DNA from: Burkholderia sp. WP9
Lineage (GTDB): Bacteria > Pseudomonadota > Gammaproteobacteria > Burkholderiales > Burkholderiaceae
Length of the DNA: 64,000 nt
Direction of reading: 5' to 3'
Assembly (NCBI RefSeq): GCF_900104795.1
Contig: NZ_FNTG01000002.1
Location: 2,170,001-2,234,000, forward strand
The translations under genes and the position numbers were made by a program. Position 1 is the stretch's first letter; each line of letters begins with the position of its first letter. The notes under the pieces were generated by a model, which did no database searches, was not told the DNA's origin, and saw nothing but the letters and a program-made list of their open reading frames with translations. Of this stretch, positions 18,037-25,432 are shown in pieces.

Positions 18037-19391
18037 TGATGAAAATACTCGACCAGATTGAAGAGGCTAGCCCCGCGATTTCGTACGCGGGCCTGATCGA
18101 GCGGATCGAGATCTTGCGCTCGACGTTGCGCTGGTCGTCGCGGCTGGAGCGCGCGGACATCGACAAACTGCTTCGGCAAGCCACCTCGCTGCGCGACGAG
18201 GTGATGCAACTCTCGCACAAGGAGCGCTTCGTGCAAGCGGCGGTAGCCGCCGAACCGCAGGAGCGCGTCGATCAATCACGAGGCGCGCGGCGCAAGGCGC
18301 TGCTCGAACGCAGCTTCATTTTCGAAGGGACGTTCGGCGACAATCCGCGTTTGCTCGAATCGCTCGAAATCGCCGAGAAAGCGGCGCCGACCGATTTGCC
18401 CGTGCTGATCGACGGCGAAAGCGGCACCGGCAAGGAATTGATGGCGAAGGTGATTCACGCCAACGGTTCGCGTGCCGACAAGCCCTTTATTTCCGTGAAT
18501 TGCGGCGCGATTCCCGACAATTTGCTGGAGTCGGAATTGTTCGGGCATCGCAAGGGGGCATTCACGGGGGCTTCGAATGACCGCAAGGGTAAATTCGAAA
18601 GCGCCCATACCGGTACGATTTTTCTCGACGAGATCGGCGAATTGCCGCTCGCCGGGCAGGTGAAGCTGCTGCGCGTGCTGGAAGCGCACGAGATTCAGCG
18701 CGTCGGGTCCGATGAAACGATCGCGGTGGATACGCGCATTGTCGCGGCGACCAATCGCAATCTGCGGCAACTCAGTGAAGAGGGCAAGTTCCGCGAAGAC
18801 CTCTTTTACCGGCTGAGCGTGATTCACGTCACGCTGCCGCCGCTGCGTGAGCGCCGCGATGAAATTCCTTTGCTGATCGCGTGGTTCGGCGATGAAGCCG
18901 CGGGTACGCTCAAGCGCAGGCCCGTGCGAATGACGCCGCGTCTGCGCGACTTTCTGCTGAACTATGCGTATCCGGGCAATATCCGCGAACTGCGCAACGT
19001 GATGTATCGCGTATCGTGTCTGGCCGGCGATATGGCCGATATCGATCACTTGCCGCAGGACATGCGGCCCGCGGCGCCCGGATCCGCGGCGTCGTTCAAC
19101 GCGGCGACCACGACAGGGCAGGAACCGATCAGCGTGACGAACCTGATGTCGCTGAGCGACGCAAAGCGTGCAGCCAGCGACGACGCCGAAAAAGCCTTTC
19201 TCGAGCGCGGCCTTCGCGAAGTGAGCGGCACGGTCGCGGAACTGGCCCGCCGTATCGACATGAACCGTTCGCATCTGCAGATGCTGTTGAAGAAGCACGG
19301 CCTGCATTCAAAGGACTTCCGCAATCGCAATGTGCCGGCCGCTACCCGGAACGGCGCGGACGAGCGCGACGACGAAAGCGAAGAGACTTGA
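18033..19391 (+). CDS. Sigma54-dependent transcriptional activator (enhancer-binding protein)
   Basis: A 452-residue activator. The N-terminal about 95 residues are helical and not a receiver domain. The AAA+ domain has Walker A GESGTGKE (128-135), the sigma54-contacting GAFTGA loop (175-180) and Walker B GTIFLDE (194-200). A Fis-type helix-turn-helix lies near 388-425 ([18 protein letters not shown]). It overlaps the exporter gene by 4 nt, so it is translated with the export machinery. It probably activates the sigma54 promoters at 396, 1776, 7915, 20560 and 20901. The absence of a receiver suggests control by protein contact, for example the kinase/FHA/phosphatase module; this is inference. 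Confidence 0.92.
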   Translation: MMMKILDQIEEASPAISYAGLIERIEILRSTLRWSSRLERADIDKLLRQATSLRDEVMQLSHKERFVQAAVAAEPQERVDQSRGARRKALLERSFIFEGTFGDNPRLLESLEIAEKAAPTDLPVLIDGESGTGKELMAKVIHANGSRADKPFISVNCGAIPDNLLESELFGHRKGAFTGASNDRKGKFESAHTGTIFLDEIGELPLAGQVKLLRVLEAHEIQRVGSDETIAVDTRIVAATNRNLRQLSEEGKFREDLFYRLSVIHVTLPPLRERRDEIPLLIAWFGDEAAGTLKRRPVRMTPRLRDFLLNYAYPGNIRELRNVMYRVSCLAGDMADIDHLPQDMRPAAPGSAASFNAATTTGQEPISVTNLMSLSDAKRAASDDAEKAFLERGLREVSGTVAELARRIDMNRSHLQMLLKKHGLHSKDFRNRNVPAATRNGADERDDESEET

Positions 19392-19425
19392 GTCCGCAGC
19401 ATTAATCGCTGTCAGTGCAACGGGC

Positions 19426-20196
19426 TCAAGGGGATGGGTTCAGCAAGGTTTTGTCGGATGCGTTCGGGTCTTCTGCGCGCACGACCACGGCGGTGATGTT
19501 GTCGCGGCCGCCGCGCGCGAGAGCCAGCTCGACGAGTTCTTCAGAGGCGTTTGCGTTCGCGGCCTTGCTGAGCACCGCGAGCATGTCTTCTTCGCCGACC
19601 TCGTTGCTCAGGCCGTCGCTGCAGAGCAGGAAGACGTCGCCGTCCATCACTTCGATGGCGTCGTCGTCGAGTTCGAGTACGTCTGTCGCGCCAACGGCTC
19701 GCGTGATCATATGCTGCGCCGGATGGTGCCGCGCCTCTTCCTCGGTGATCACGCCGAGCGACTTGAGCGCTTCAACCTGACTGTGATCGCGGGTGAGTTG
19801 CCGCAAGCTGCCTTCGCGCAGCAGATACAGGCGACTGTCGCCGGCCCACACATAGCCGCAGAAGCGGTCACAGGCAAGCAATGCGACGACTGTACTGCCG
19901 ATACGCTGCACCTGGCGGCGCGCGGCTTCTTCCCTCAATTGACGATTGGCGCTTTGCAGGCGCGAGCGCGCGTCGGCGACGAAGGCCTTCATGCTGACCG
20001 GCGAGGTCAGCCGGGCGAGCGCGTCGATCACCAGACGGCTCGCCAGATCGCCGACCGCGTGCCCGCCCATGCCGTCGGCAACGGCCCAGCGCCCGAGGTC
20101 GGACTGGTCCAGGCAGGCATCTTCGTTGATTTCGCGGACGCGTCCGGGATCGGAACGCGCTGACGACGTCCAGCGAAATTGGCTCGCACAGGTCAC
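19426..20196 (-). CDS. PP2C-family Ser/Thr protein phosphatase
   Basis: A 256-residue single-domain PP2C. Metal-binding motifs are present: REINEDA near 21-27, VADGMGGH near 39-46, CSDGLSNEV near 193-201, and GRDNITAVVV near the end. No membrane segment, so cytoplasmic. Its start (GTG at 20196) is only 5 nt behind the stop of the peptide gene at 20202, so the two form an operon driven by the sigma54 promoter at 20560. It probably reverses phosphorylation by the kinase at 2117, making a feedback loop with cargo expression; inferred. It converges on the activator gene, 34 nt away. Confidence 0.92.
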   Translation of the reverse strand: MTCASQFRWTSSARSDPGRVREINEDACLDQSDLGRWAVADGMGGHAVGDLASRLVIDALARLTSPVSMKAFVADARSRLQSANRQLREEAARRQVQRIGSTVVALLACDRFCGYVWAGDSRLYLLREGSLRQLTRDHSQVEALKSLGVITEEEARHHPAQHMITRAVGATDVLELDDDAIEVMDGDVFLLCSDGLSNEVGEEDMLAVLSKAANANASEELVELALARGGRDNITAVVVRAEDPNASDKTLLNPSP

Positions 20197-20201
20197 AACG
20201 T

Positions 20202-20489
20202 TTACACCGTATCGTTTCTGCTGCGTGCGTCGGGAGAGACACTGATGTTCGAGTTCGCGCCGGTGTTGCGGACGTCGACCGACTGGAACGTGTTGATCAT
20301 CTGGTTAGCATAGAAGTTGTTGGTCACGTCGTACAGGTTCACGACGGGACCGATGCTGGGCGTGCTGCGTACGTAAGGCTGAATCCAGCCATACACCCAC
20401 GGTGCGCCGCCGCCGCCGCGAATCGCTGTCATCGCCTTACGGTCTAGCGCGAGATTCAGCGAGAGGTCGTTCACAGTAATAGAAGACAT
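20202..20489 (-). CDS. Double-glycine-leader small secreted peptide, copy 6
   Basis: A 95-residue peptide with leader MSSITVNDLSLNLALDRKAM and Gly25-Gly26. The 69-residue core (GGAPWVYGWIQPYVRS..., NNFYANQMINTFQ, NTGANSNISVSPDARS) is Cys-free and Asn-rich, unlike the other cores except for general composition. The ATG lies 70 nt downstream of a sigma54 promoter. It is followed by the PP2C gene after 5 nt. Export by the C39 transporter is inferred from the leader, which aligns with the other five. Confidence 0.85.
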   Translation of the reverse strand: MSSITVNDLSLNLALDRKAMTAIRGGGGAPWVYGWIQPYVRSTPSIGPVVNLYDVTNNFYANQMINTFQSVDVRNTGANSNISVSPDARSRNDTV

Positions 20490-20559
20490 GTCGTTCTCCG
20501 GTTGGCCGCGTGTAACGCGCGCGGTGACGCGCGGTTTTTAATGAATCTGGGCGTTAGAA

Positions 20560-20575
20560 TGCAAGTGCCATGCCA
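20560..20575 (-). promoter_or_regulatory. Sigma54 promoter of the peptide 6-PP2C operon
   Basis: On the minus strand: TGGCATGGCACTTGCA, with GG and GC 12 bp apart and a perfect TTGCA at -12. The leader to the ATG is about 70 nt and contains a GC-rich hairpin (GCGCG...CGCGC near 20518-20533). The remaining part of the 20490-20958 interval holds only this promoter and the divergent one at 20901. Confidence 0.88.
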
Positions 20576-20900
20576 ATTCGCCGGCCTTTTTCGTGGTTTG
20601 TCGTCATGCCTTGATGGCCGGGCGATTGCGTGCCCTGGCGCACATACCGGATGAGCGCATGCGGATTCATCGGTCGGCTGGAAGCCAACAAGCGCGAACG
20701 CTAACCGGTGTCGGACCCAACAGATTCTTGCGTCCCTATGCCCCCGCTATCGGACCGGCTTGCGTCTCGTGCGGCAACCGTAAATGAGCGTCGTACGCCA
20801 ACAGTTCGCCGAAAATTCTGTCGGTTCACATCGCACACTCGTCGCATCCGAAACGCTGCAATTTCTCGCGAAGCCCTTTAAATAAAGGCTTTTGCGCGCA

Positions 20901-20916
20901 TGGCCTGGATGATGCA
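20901..20916 (+). promoter_or_regulatory. Candidate sigma54 promoter for the LRAT-like gene
   Basis: TGGCCTGGATGATGCA has the exact 12-bp GG/GC spacing, a good -12 (ATGCA) and a -24 with mismatches in the CAC part. It is 43 nt before the start codon. It faces away from the promoter at 20560, so one enhancer site between them could serve both. Confidence 0.6.
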
Positions 20917-20958
20917 AATAACCTCGCAACAGTGTTGGAAATCGAAGCGAGGCCAGCC

Positions 20959-21462
20959 ATGAACACGAACCCTCTTCAGACGAGCAGCGACAGCAGCGAA
21001 GACCGCCGCGACGCCGCGTCCACCATCGACCTGCCGATCGGCGCGCATCTCGTCACGCAACGTCGCGGTTACGAACACCACGGCATTTATGTGGGCAATG
21101 GCCGCGTGGTTCATTACGCGGGCTTTGCGAGTTCAGCGCATCGCGGCCCGGTTGAGGAAGTGGAACTGGAACGCTTCGTTGCCGGCCACCCGCTGTCGAT
21201 CCGCTCGACTCCGTCGGCCCGCTACGTCGGCGACGAAGCCGTGCGCCGCGCTCGCTCCCGTCTCGGTGAAAACCACTATCGCCTGCTGACGAACAACTGC
21301 GAGCACTTCTGCTCATGGTGCCTGCTCGGCGAAAGCCGTAGCGAACAGGTGCATTGCTGCCTGCGCCATCCGCGTACCGGCATGCATGCGCTGGTGTGCC
21401 TCGTGAAGGCTTTCGTGGAAGCCAGCGCGAAGGGCGCTCAAGGTTCCGTGCAGTTGGCGTGA
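20959..21462 (+). CDS. LRAT/NlpC-P60-fold (lecithin retinol acyltransferase-like) protein
   Basis: A 167-residue protein with the LRAT-like permuted NlpC/P60 core: HLVTQRRGYEHHGIYVG supplies the catalytic His region and TNNCEHFCSWCL the catalytic Cys. The ATG at 20959 is preferred over a GTG 9 codons upstream because GAGG lies before it and the sigma54 leader length then fits. There is no signal peptide, so it is probably cytoplasmic. Family members are thiol acyltransferases or hydrolases acting on lipids or proteins; the substrate here is unknown. It could acylate a cargo peptide or be a self-protection factor; both are speculative. Divergent from the peptide 6-PP2C operon. Confidence 0.78.
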   Translation: MNTNPLQTSSDSSEDRRDAASTIDLPIGAHLVTQRRGYEHHGIYVGNGRVVHYAGFASSAHRGPVEEVELERFVAGHPLSIRSTPSARYVGDEAVRRARSRLGENHYRLLTNNCEHFCSWCLLGESRSEQVHCCLRHPRTGMHALVCLVKAFVEASAKGAQGSVQLA

Positions 21463-21517
21463 GCCGGCCACATCCCGTTTCAGTGATTCAAACATTCAAG
21501 CATTCAAGGAGAACATC

Positions 21518-21772
21518 ATGGCTGCCGCGGAAAAGACCTTGCATTGGGCTGTGGACAAATGGCTCGCCCCGACCCCGTCGATGCCCGCACGCGTCGTGCA
21601 GTTTTGCCACCGTGCGTCGCAACATCAGCGCTATGTCTGCGTGGAAGCCTTGCGGCCAGGCGGCCTGCTGTCGATCTTCTTCTTCCGTCATGACGACGGC
21701 TCGTGGAATGTGTTCCCGCCGCAAGCCGAACGGCCCGCAATGAACGGCCATCGCCGCACGGCGCTCTGCTAA
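21518..21772 (+). CDS. Conserved hypothetical small protein
   Basis: An 84-residue protein (MAAAEKTLHWAVDKWLAP...) with AAGGAG 6 nt before its ATG, 55 nt behind the LRAT-like gene, so probably in the same transcript. No signal peptide, membrane segment or known motif is visible. The sequence mixes aromatic and basic residues (FFFRHDDGSWNVFPP) and looks like a compact soluble domain. It ends 4 nt before the stop of the convergent LysR gene. Confidence 0.65.
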   Translation: MAAAEKTLHWAVDKWLAPTPSMPARVVQFCHRASQHQRYVCVEALRPGGLLSIFFFRHDDGSWNVFPPQAERPAMNGHRRTALC

Positions 21773-21776
21773 CTGG

Positions 21777-22655
21777 CTAGTTGCGCGCCTGCGCGGCCGC
21801 TTCCTTGATGATCCACTGATTGAACAGCAGCATCGCCGGTGTCATGGGTTTGCCCTTCAACCATGTCAGCCAGTAACTGCCGGCGTGAACCTCCACCTCG
21901 AACGGGCGTACCAGCCGGCCTGTGTTGATCTCGTGATCGAACATCAACGCGGGCGCGAGCGCGATACCCGCGCCCTGCATCGCCGCTTCCACCATCAGCC
22001 GCGACGAATCGAACACCGGACCGCGAATCGGTCGCGGCGGAATACCGGCGGCCGCGAACCAGCTCATCCAGTCGTCGGCGCGATAGGAGCGCAGCAAGGT
22101 CTCGTTGGCGAGGTCGTCCGGCTTCGACAGCCGCGCGGCGATCTCCGGCGTGCACAGCAGCGCGAGCGGCGCGTCGAGCAGCCGCGTCGCGAGCGAACCG
22201 GGCCACGTGCCGTCACCGAAGCGGATCGCGAAGTCGAGACCTTCGGTGGCGAGGTCGACCAGGTTGTTGTTTGTCAGCAGCCGCAGTTCGACGAACGGAT
22301 GTGCGTCGCGAAACGACTTAAGGCGCGGCATCAGCCAGCCCACTGCGAATGTGCCCACCACGCCGAGTGTCAGCACCTCGTGAAAGTGGCCGCCTTCGAA
22401 TTGCTTGAGTACGGCTTCGATTCGATCGAATGCGTCGGTCAGCACCGGACGCAGCGCGAGGCCCTCGTCGGTCATGGCAAGGCCGCGCGGCAGGCGCTTG
22501 AAGAGCGCAGTTCCCAGCCGCTCTTCCAGGGTTCGAACCTGCTGGCTGACGGCGGCCTGGGTGACGTTCAGTTCGAGCGCCGCGCGCGTGAAGCTCAAGT
22601 GCCGCGCGGACGATTCGAAAGCGCGCAGCGCGTTCAATGGCAGGTACGGTCTCAT
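21777..22655 (-). CDS. ampR: AmpR/PenR-like LysR-family regulator of the beta-lactamase
   Basis: A 292-residue LysR regulator. The N-terminal winged HTH (PLNALRAFESSARHLSFTRAALELNVTQAAVSQQVRTLEE) and the following FKRLPRGLAMTDEG and VVGTFAVGWLMPRL segments match AmpR/GcvA-type proteins closely. It is transcribed away from the class A beta-lactamase gene across a 100-bp gap, the classical ampR-bla (penR-penA in Burkholderia) arrangement. It probably senses cell-wall muropeptides and activates the beta-lactamase. The gap contains T-N11-A-like half sites, but I could not fix an operator. Confidence 0.85.
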   Translation of the reverse strand: MRPYLPLNALRAFESSARHLSFTRAALELNVTQAAVSQQVRTLEERLGTALFKRLPRGLAMTDEGLALRPVLTDAFDRIEAVLKQFEGGHFHEVLTLGVVGTFAVGWLMPRLKSFRDAHPFVELRLLTNNNLVDLATEGLDFAIRFGDGTWPGSLATRLLDAPLALLCTPEIAARLSKPDDLANETLLRSYRADDWMSWFAAAGIPPRPIRGPVFDSSRLMVEAAMQGAGIALAPALMFDHEINTGRLVRPFEVEVHAGSYWLTWLKGKPMTPAMLLFNQWIIKEAAAQARN

Positions 22656-22755
22656 GGCGAAGGCATAAGATTTTCTTGTGAGTTGGCTAACTTATCATCG
22701 TTTGTCAGCGGCGGGCGGAAAACCGATAGTTGCGGCTTCACACAAAGGAGCGGCG

Positions 22756-23691
22756 ATGATCACGAGACGGAAGTTCGCGGGCGCGATGCTGGGTGTTTCG
22801 ATAGCTGGGGTTGCGGTTGGGAGTGCCGGCGCGTTCGGCAAGGCGGTTAACACGGGGGCCACCGCGCAGGGGCGCGAGTTGGCCCGGGCGGATGCGATCC
22901 GTCGGCGGCTTGCCGAAATCGAGGCGGCGAGCGGTGGACGCCTGGGGGTGTCGATCGTCGATACGACGTCGGGCTTGCACGCGGGTCTGCGGACCGACGA
23001 GCGCTTCCCGATGTGCAGCACCTTCAAGGTCCTGGCGGCGGGCGCCGTGCTGGCGCGCACGGACCGCGGCGCGGAAGATCTTCAGCGGCGCGTGGTGTTC
23101 TCACATAGCGACGTGGTACCGAATTCGCCCGCCACGAGCAAACACACGCGCGAGCTGACCGGCAACGCGGGCATGAGCATCGCCGAGTTGTGCAAGGCGG
23201 CGATCACGCTGAGCGACAACACGGCGGCCAATCTGTTGCTGGCGACTTTCGGCGGACCGGCAGGGTTGACCGCATTCGCGCGCGGGCTGGGCGACGGCAT
23301 CACGCGTCTGGATCGTAACGAGCCGACGCTGAACGAAGCCATTCCCGGCGATCCGCGCGATACCACCACGCCTAACGCCATGCTCGGCAATCTGCGCGAG
23401 CTTCTGCTTGGAGAGCATTTGTCGTCGTCGTCGCGGGCACAACTGTTGGCGTGGCTCGCCGCCAACGAAACCGGCGGAGCGCGGCTTCGCGCCAGGTTGC
23501 CGAAGGAGTGGGGCGTGGGCGACAAGACCGGCACTGGCGATCACGGCAGCGCCAATGACATCGCGATTCTGTGGCCGCCCGGCCGCGGTCCGGTATTGGT
23601 GACCGTGTACCTGACTGAAACGGATGGCAGCGCGGCGCGCAGCAATGCGGCGATTGCGGATGTGGGCGCGCTGGTGGCGGCGTCCATCTGA
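22756..23691 (+). CDS. bla: Class A beta-lactamase with Tat signal
   Basis: A 311-residue serine beta-lactamase. The chosen ATG has AAGGAG upstream and gives a twin-arginine signal (MITRRKFAGAMLGVSIAG). Catalytic motifs: Ser88-x-x-Lys91 (CSTFK), SDN (TLSDNTAANLL), the Glu-containing omega loop (RNEPTLNEA) and KTG (VGDKTGTGDHGSAND). All residues needed for penicillin hydrolysis are present. Acts in the periplasm. Expression is probably induced by the divergent AmpR-like regulator. It resembles the PenA/PenB group of Burkholderia, but the exact class name cannot be set without comparison. Confidence 0.92.
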   Translation: MITRRKFAGAMLGVSIAGVAVGSAGAFGKAVNTGATAQGRELARADAIRRRLAEIEAASGGRLGVSIVDTTSGLHAGLRTDERFPMCSTFKVLAAGAVLARTDRGAEDLQRRVVFSHSDVVPNSPATSKHTRELTGNAGMSIAELCKAAITLSDNTAANLLLATFGGPAGLTAFARGLGDGITRLDRNEPTLNEAIPGDPRDTTTPNAMLGNLRELLLGEHLSSSSRAQLLAWLAANETGGARLRARLPKEWGVGDKTGTGDHGSANDIAILWPPGRGPVLVTVYLTETDGSAARSNAAIADVGALVAASI

Positions 23692-23770
23692 GCGCGGCGC
23701 GCAGCGGGTCGCGCTGGCAACCTGGGCCGCGCGAAAGTGCGGCGCGCCTCGCTGAATCCGTAGCGGCAGT

Positions 23771-24793
23771 CTAGCCGGCTTGTGCGATTCGTGAAGCGGC
23801 CGGTGCGTCCGATGCGGACTGGGAGCTAGACGCAGGGGCCGCGGCCGCGGGAATCAGCTTGCCATGCACCAGCAGACCCAGCGTCTTCACCACCAGGATC
23901 CCGATGATCAGATTCGCCGCGATGAACAGAAGCGGTGCGGCCCATTCGAGCGGACCCGTCGCGCCGCGTTCGACCATCCGAAGGGCCATGGTCGGCAGGG
24001 CGGCGACGCCGAAGCTGAAGGCCCAGTAACCCGGCATGAAGGCCTGTTGGCGAATCCACGGCAGCAGGCGCAACAGCAGCAGCGCCTGGTACAGGCCATA
24101 GCCGAGCAGCACCAGGGCAAACAGGTCAGGCGTGCCGCTGCTCAGGCTCAGATAGGTCACGCCACCCACCACCGGCGGCGCGAGTTGCACGCCGAGCAGC
24201 GGGCGCAATGCTTCGGGCAGTGGTTCGTGCACGGCGGCGCGGTGCAGGATCAGCGATTCGATCGCAAGCCACGACAGCACACCCGCGCCGAAGAGAAGCC
24301 CGCCCAACTGATGGAACCCGAACGCGGCCGCAGTCGTGCCGGCAACGAAGCTCGGCGCAACCGTCGGCAGGTAAATGGCGGGCGTTACCAGTTCAGGCTT
24401 GCGCCCGCCCTGCCAGAGCCGTCCATGCAAATACACGCCGAGCGCAAGTTGTGCAACCGCGGCTACGCCGAACAGCGCGAGCGCCAGCGTATGCGCGTAC
24501 GGCTCTATAAGTTGCGCGGCGAGCAGGCTCGAAACCGGACCGAGCGCCGCAAACGACGATTGCACAGGATGCTGCATTTCCGCGCGCGCTTCGGCGCCAT
24601 GCGTCAACCATTTTTGGCCGTAGGCGGCCAGAATGACGATCCACACGACGAGCGCGGCCACCGTCATCAAGCCGCCTATCGCGGCCGGCAGGTGCCAGAG
24701 CCTGATCGCCACGCGCCACAAATTGGCAAACGCCAGTGCGCCCACCGCGATCCCGAAGAAAGCAACTGGAATCCTCCCGCGATTGCTGCTCAT
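23771..24793 (-). CDS. tehA: TehA/SLAC1-type (TDT family) membrane transporter
   Basis: A 340-residue integral membrane protein with about ten hydrophobic helices (from RIPVAFFGIAVGALAFANLWR to LLFIAANLIIGILVVKTLGLL). The conserved IPVAFFGI start and the TAAAFGFHQLGGLLFGAG region are typical of TehA-like channels, bacterial homologues of the plant anion channel SLAC1. The start at 24793 has GGAGGAT upstream. The family was first linked to tellurite tolerance and dicarboxylate uptake; the ion moved here is not known. It ends in a short Ala/Ser-rich tail. The 24794-25075 gap shows no gene. Confidence 0.8.
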   Translation of the reverse strand: MSSNRGRIPVAFFGIAVGALAFANLWRVAIRLWHLPAAIGGLMTVAALVVWIVILAAYGQKWLTHGAEARAEMQHPVQSSFAALGPVSSLLAAQLIEPYAHTLALALFGVAAVAQLALGVYLHGRLWQGGRKPELVTPAIYLPTVAPSFVAGTTAAAFGFHQLGGLLFGAGVLSWLAIESLILHRAAVHEPLPEALRPLLGVQLAPPVVGGVTYLSLSSGTPDLFALVLLGYGLYQALLLLRLLPWIRQQAFMPGYWAFSFGVAALPTMALRMVERGATGPLEWAAPLLFIAANLIIGILVVKTLGLLVHGKLIPAAAAPASSSQSASDAPAASRIAQAG

Positions 24794-25075
24794 CACCGAT
24801 CCTCCGAAAGTTGCGTCGCGCGCCAGTGTTCCGGTATCGCGCGATCGATGACGTACTGTAAAAGGCGGCGGCAAAACGCAGAACGCTGGGCGCGCTCAAC
24901 AAATGGCGCGATCGTCTCAAGATGCCGGGAGTGGCATGGGCTGGGAGCTGTTGGCCGCGTTGCGCGTGGTTTCGCTGGCGTTCCGGATGCCAGCGCGCAG
25001 CGCTGAAGGCGGGTTGCGGCCGGGCGCTTTCGTGTTTCGCGCGTCGGCCCGCCGAATCAGCGGCCTGACGTTGCT

Positions 25076-25426
25076 TTATGCGGCCATGCGCTGAAGCATC
25101 GCGAGCAATGCGTCGAATGACAGCGGCTTGCGGGCGTATGCAATGGTGGGATTCGGCTGCGTGGGGATATCCGCGGCCGCGCTGCACAAAATGATCGGAA
25201 TGGCGCGCAGATCGGGATCGGCGTTGAGCGCCGCGCACAACTGCAGTCCCGACATGACCGGCATCATGCAGTCCGAGACGATGATGTCCGGACGGGTCTT
25301 GCGTATCTGTTCGAGCGCGGCGGCCCCGTTCGACGCGACCAGCACCGTGTAGCCGTGCCGCTCCAGAAGCAGCCGCCACACTGTGAGGATGTCGAACTCG
25401 TCGTCCACGACCAGAATGGTTTTCAT
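25076..25426 (-). CDS. Stand-alone response-regulator receiver domain
   Basis: A 116-residue single receiver domain (MKTILVVDDEFDILTVWRLLLERHGY): acidic pocket Asp8/Asp9, phosphoacceptor Asp52 in IIVSDCMMP, and the conserved Lys in YARKPLSF. There is no output domain, so it acts through protein contact. It starts 6 nt behind the KaiC-like gene and is probably translated with it. The pairing suggests a small signalling unit in which the receiver works with the ATPase; the cognate kinase is not in the window. Confidence 0.9.
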   Translation of the reverse strand: MKTILVVDDEFDILTVWRLLLERHGYTVLVASNGAAALEQIRKTRPDIIVSDCMMPVMSGLQLCAALNADPDLRAIPIILCSAAADIPTQPNPTIAYARKPLSFDALLAMLQRMAA

Positions 25427-25432
25427 GGGCGG

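Noticed and set aside
19330..20163. Long plus-strand frame over the PP2C gene
   Set aside because: Antisense of a clear PP2C; no motif or ribosome site of its own.
2117..20196. A type VI secretion cluster, because of the kinase/FHA/PP2C trio
   Set aside because: No Tss, Hcp, VgrG or ClpV genes are present; the export genes are of the HlyD/C39 ABC type.
412..20900. TGTCGG as a shared enhancer motif for the peptide promoters
   Set aside because: Found upstream of several, but it is missing before the promoter at 7915 and is too common in GC-rich DNA. A motif search on all promoters would be needed.
24393..25379. Minus-strand frame across the TehA-like gene start and the receiver gene
   Set aside because: Arg/Ala-rich shadow in another frame; both real genes have good starts and family motifs.
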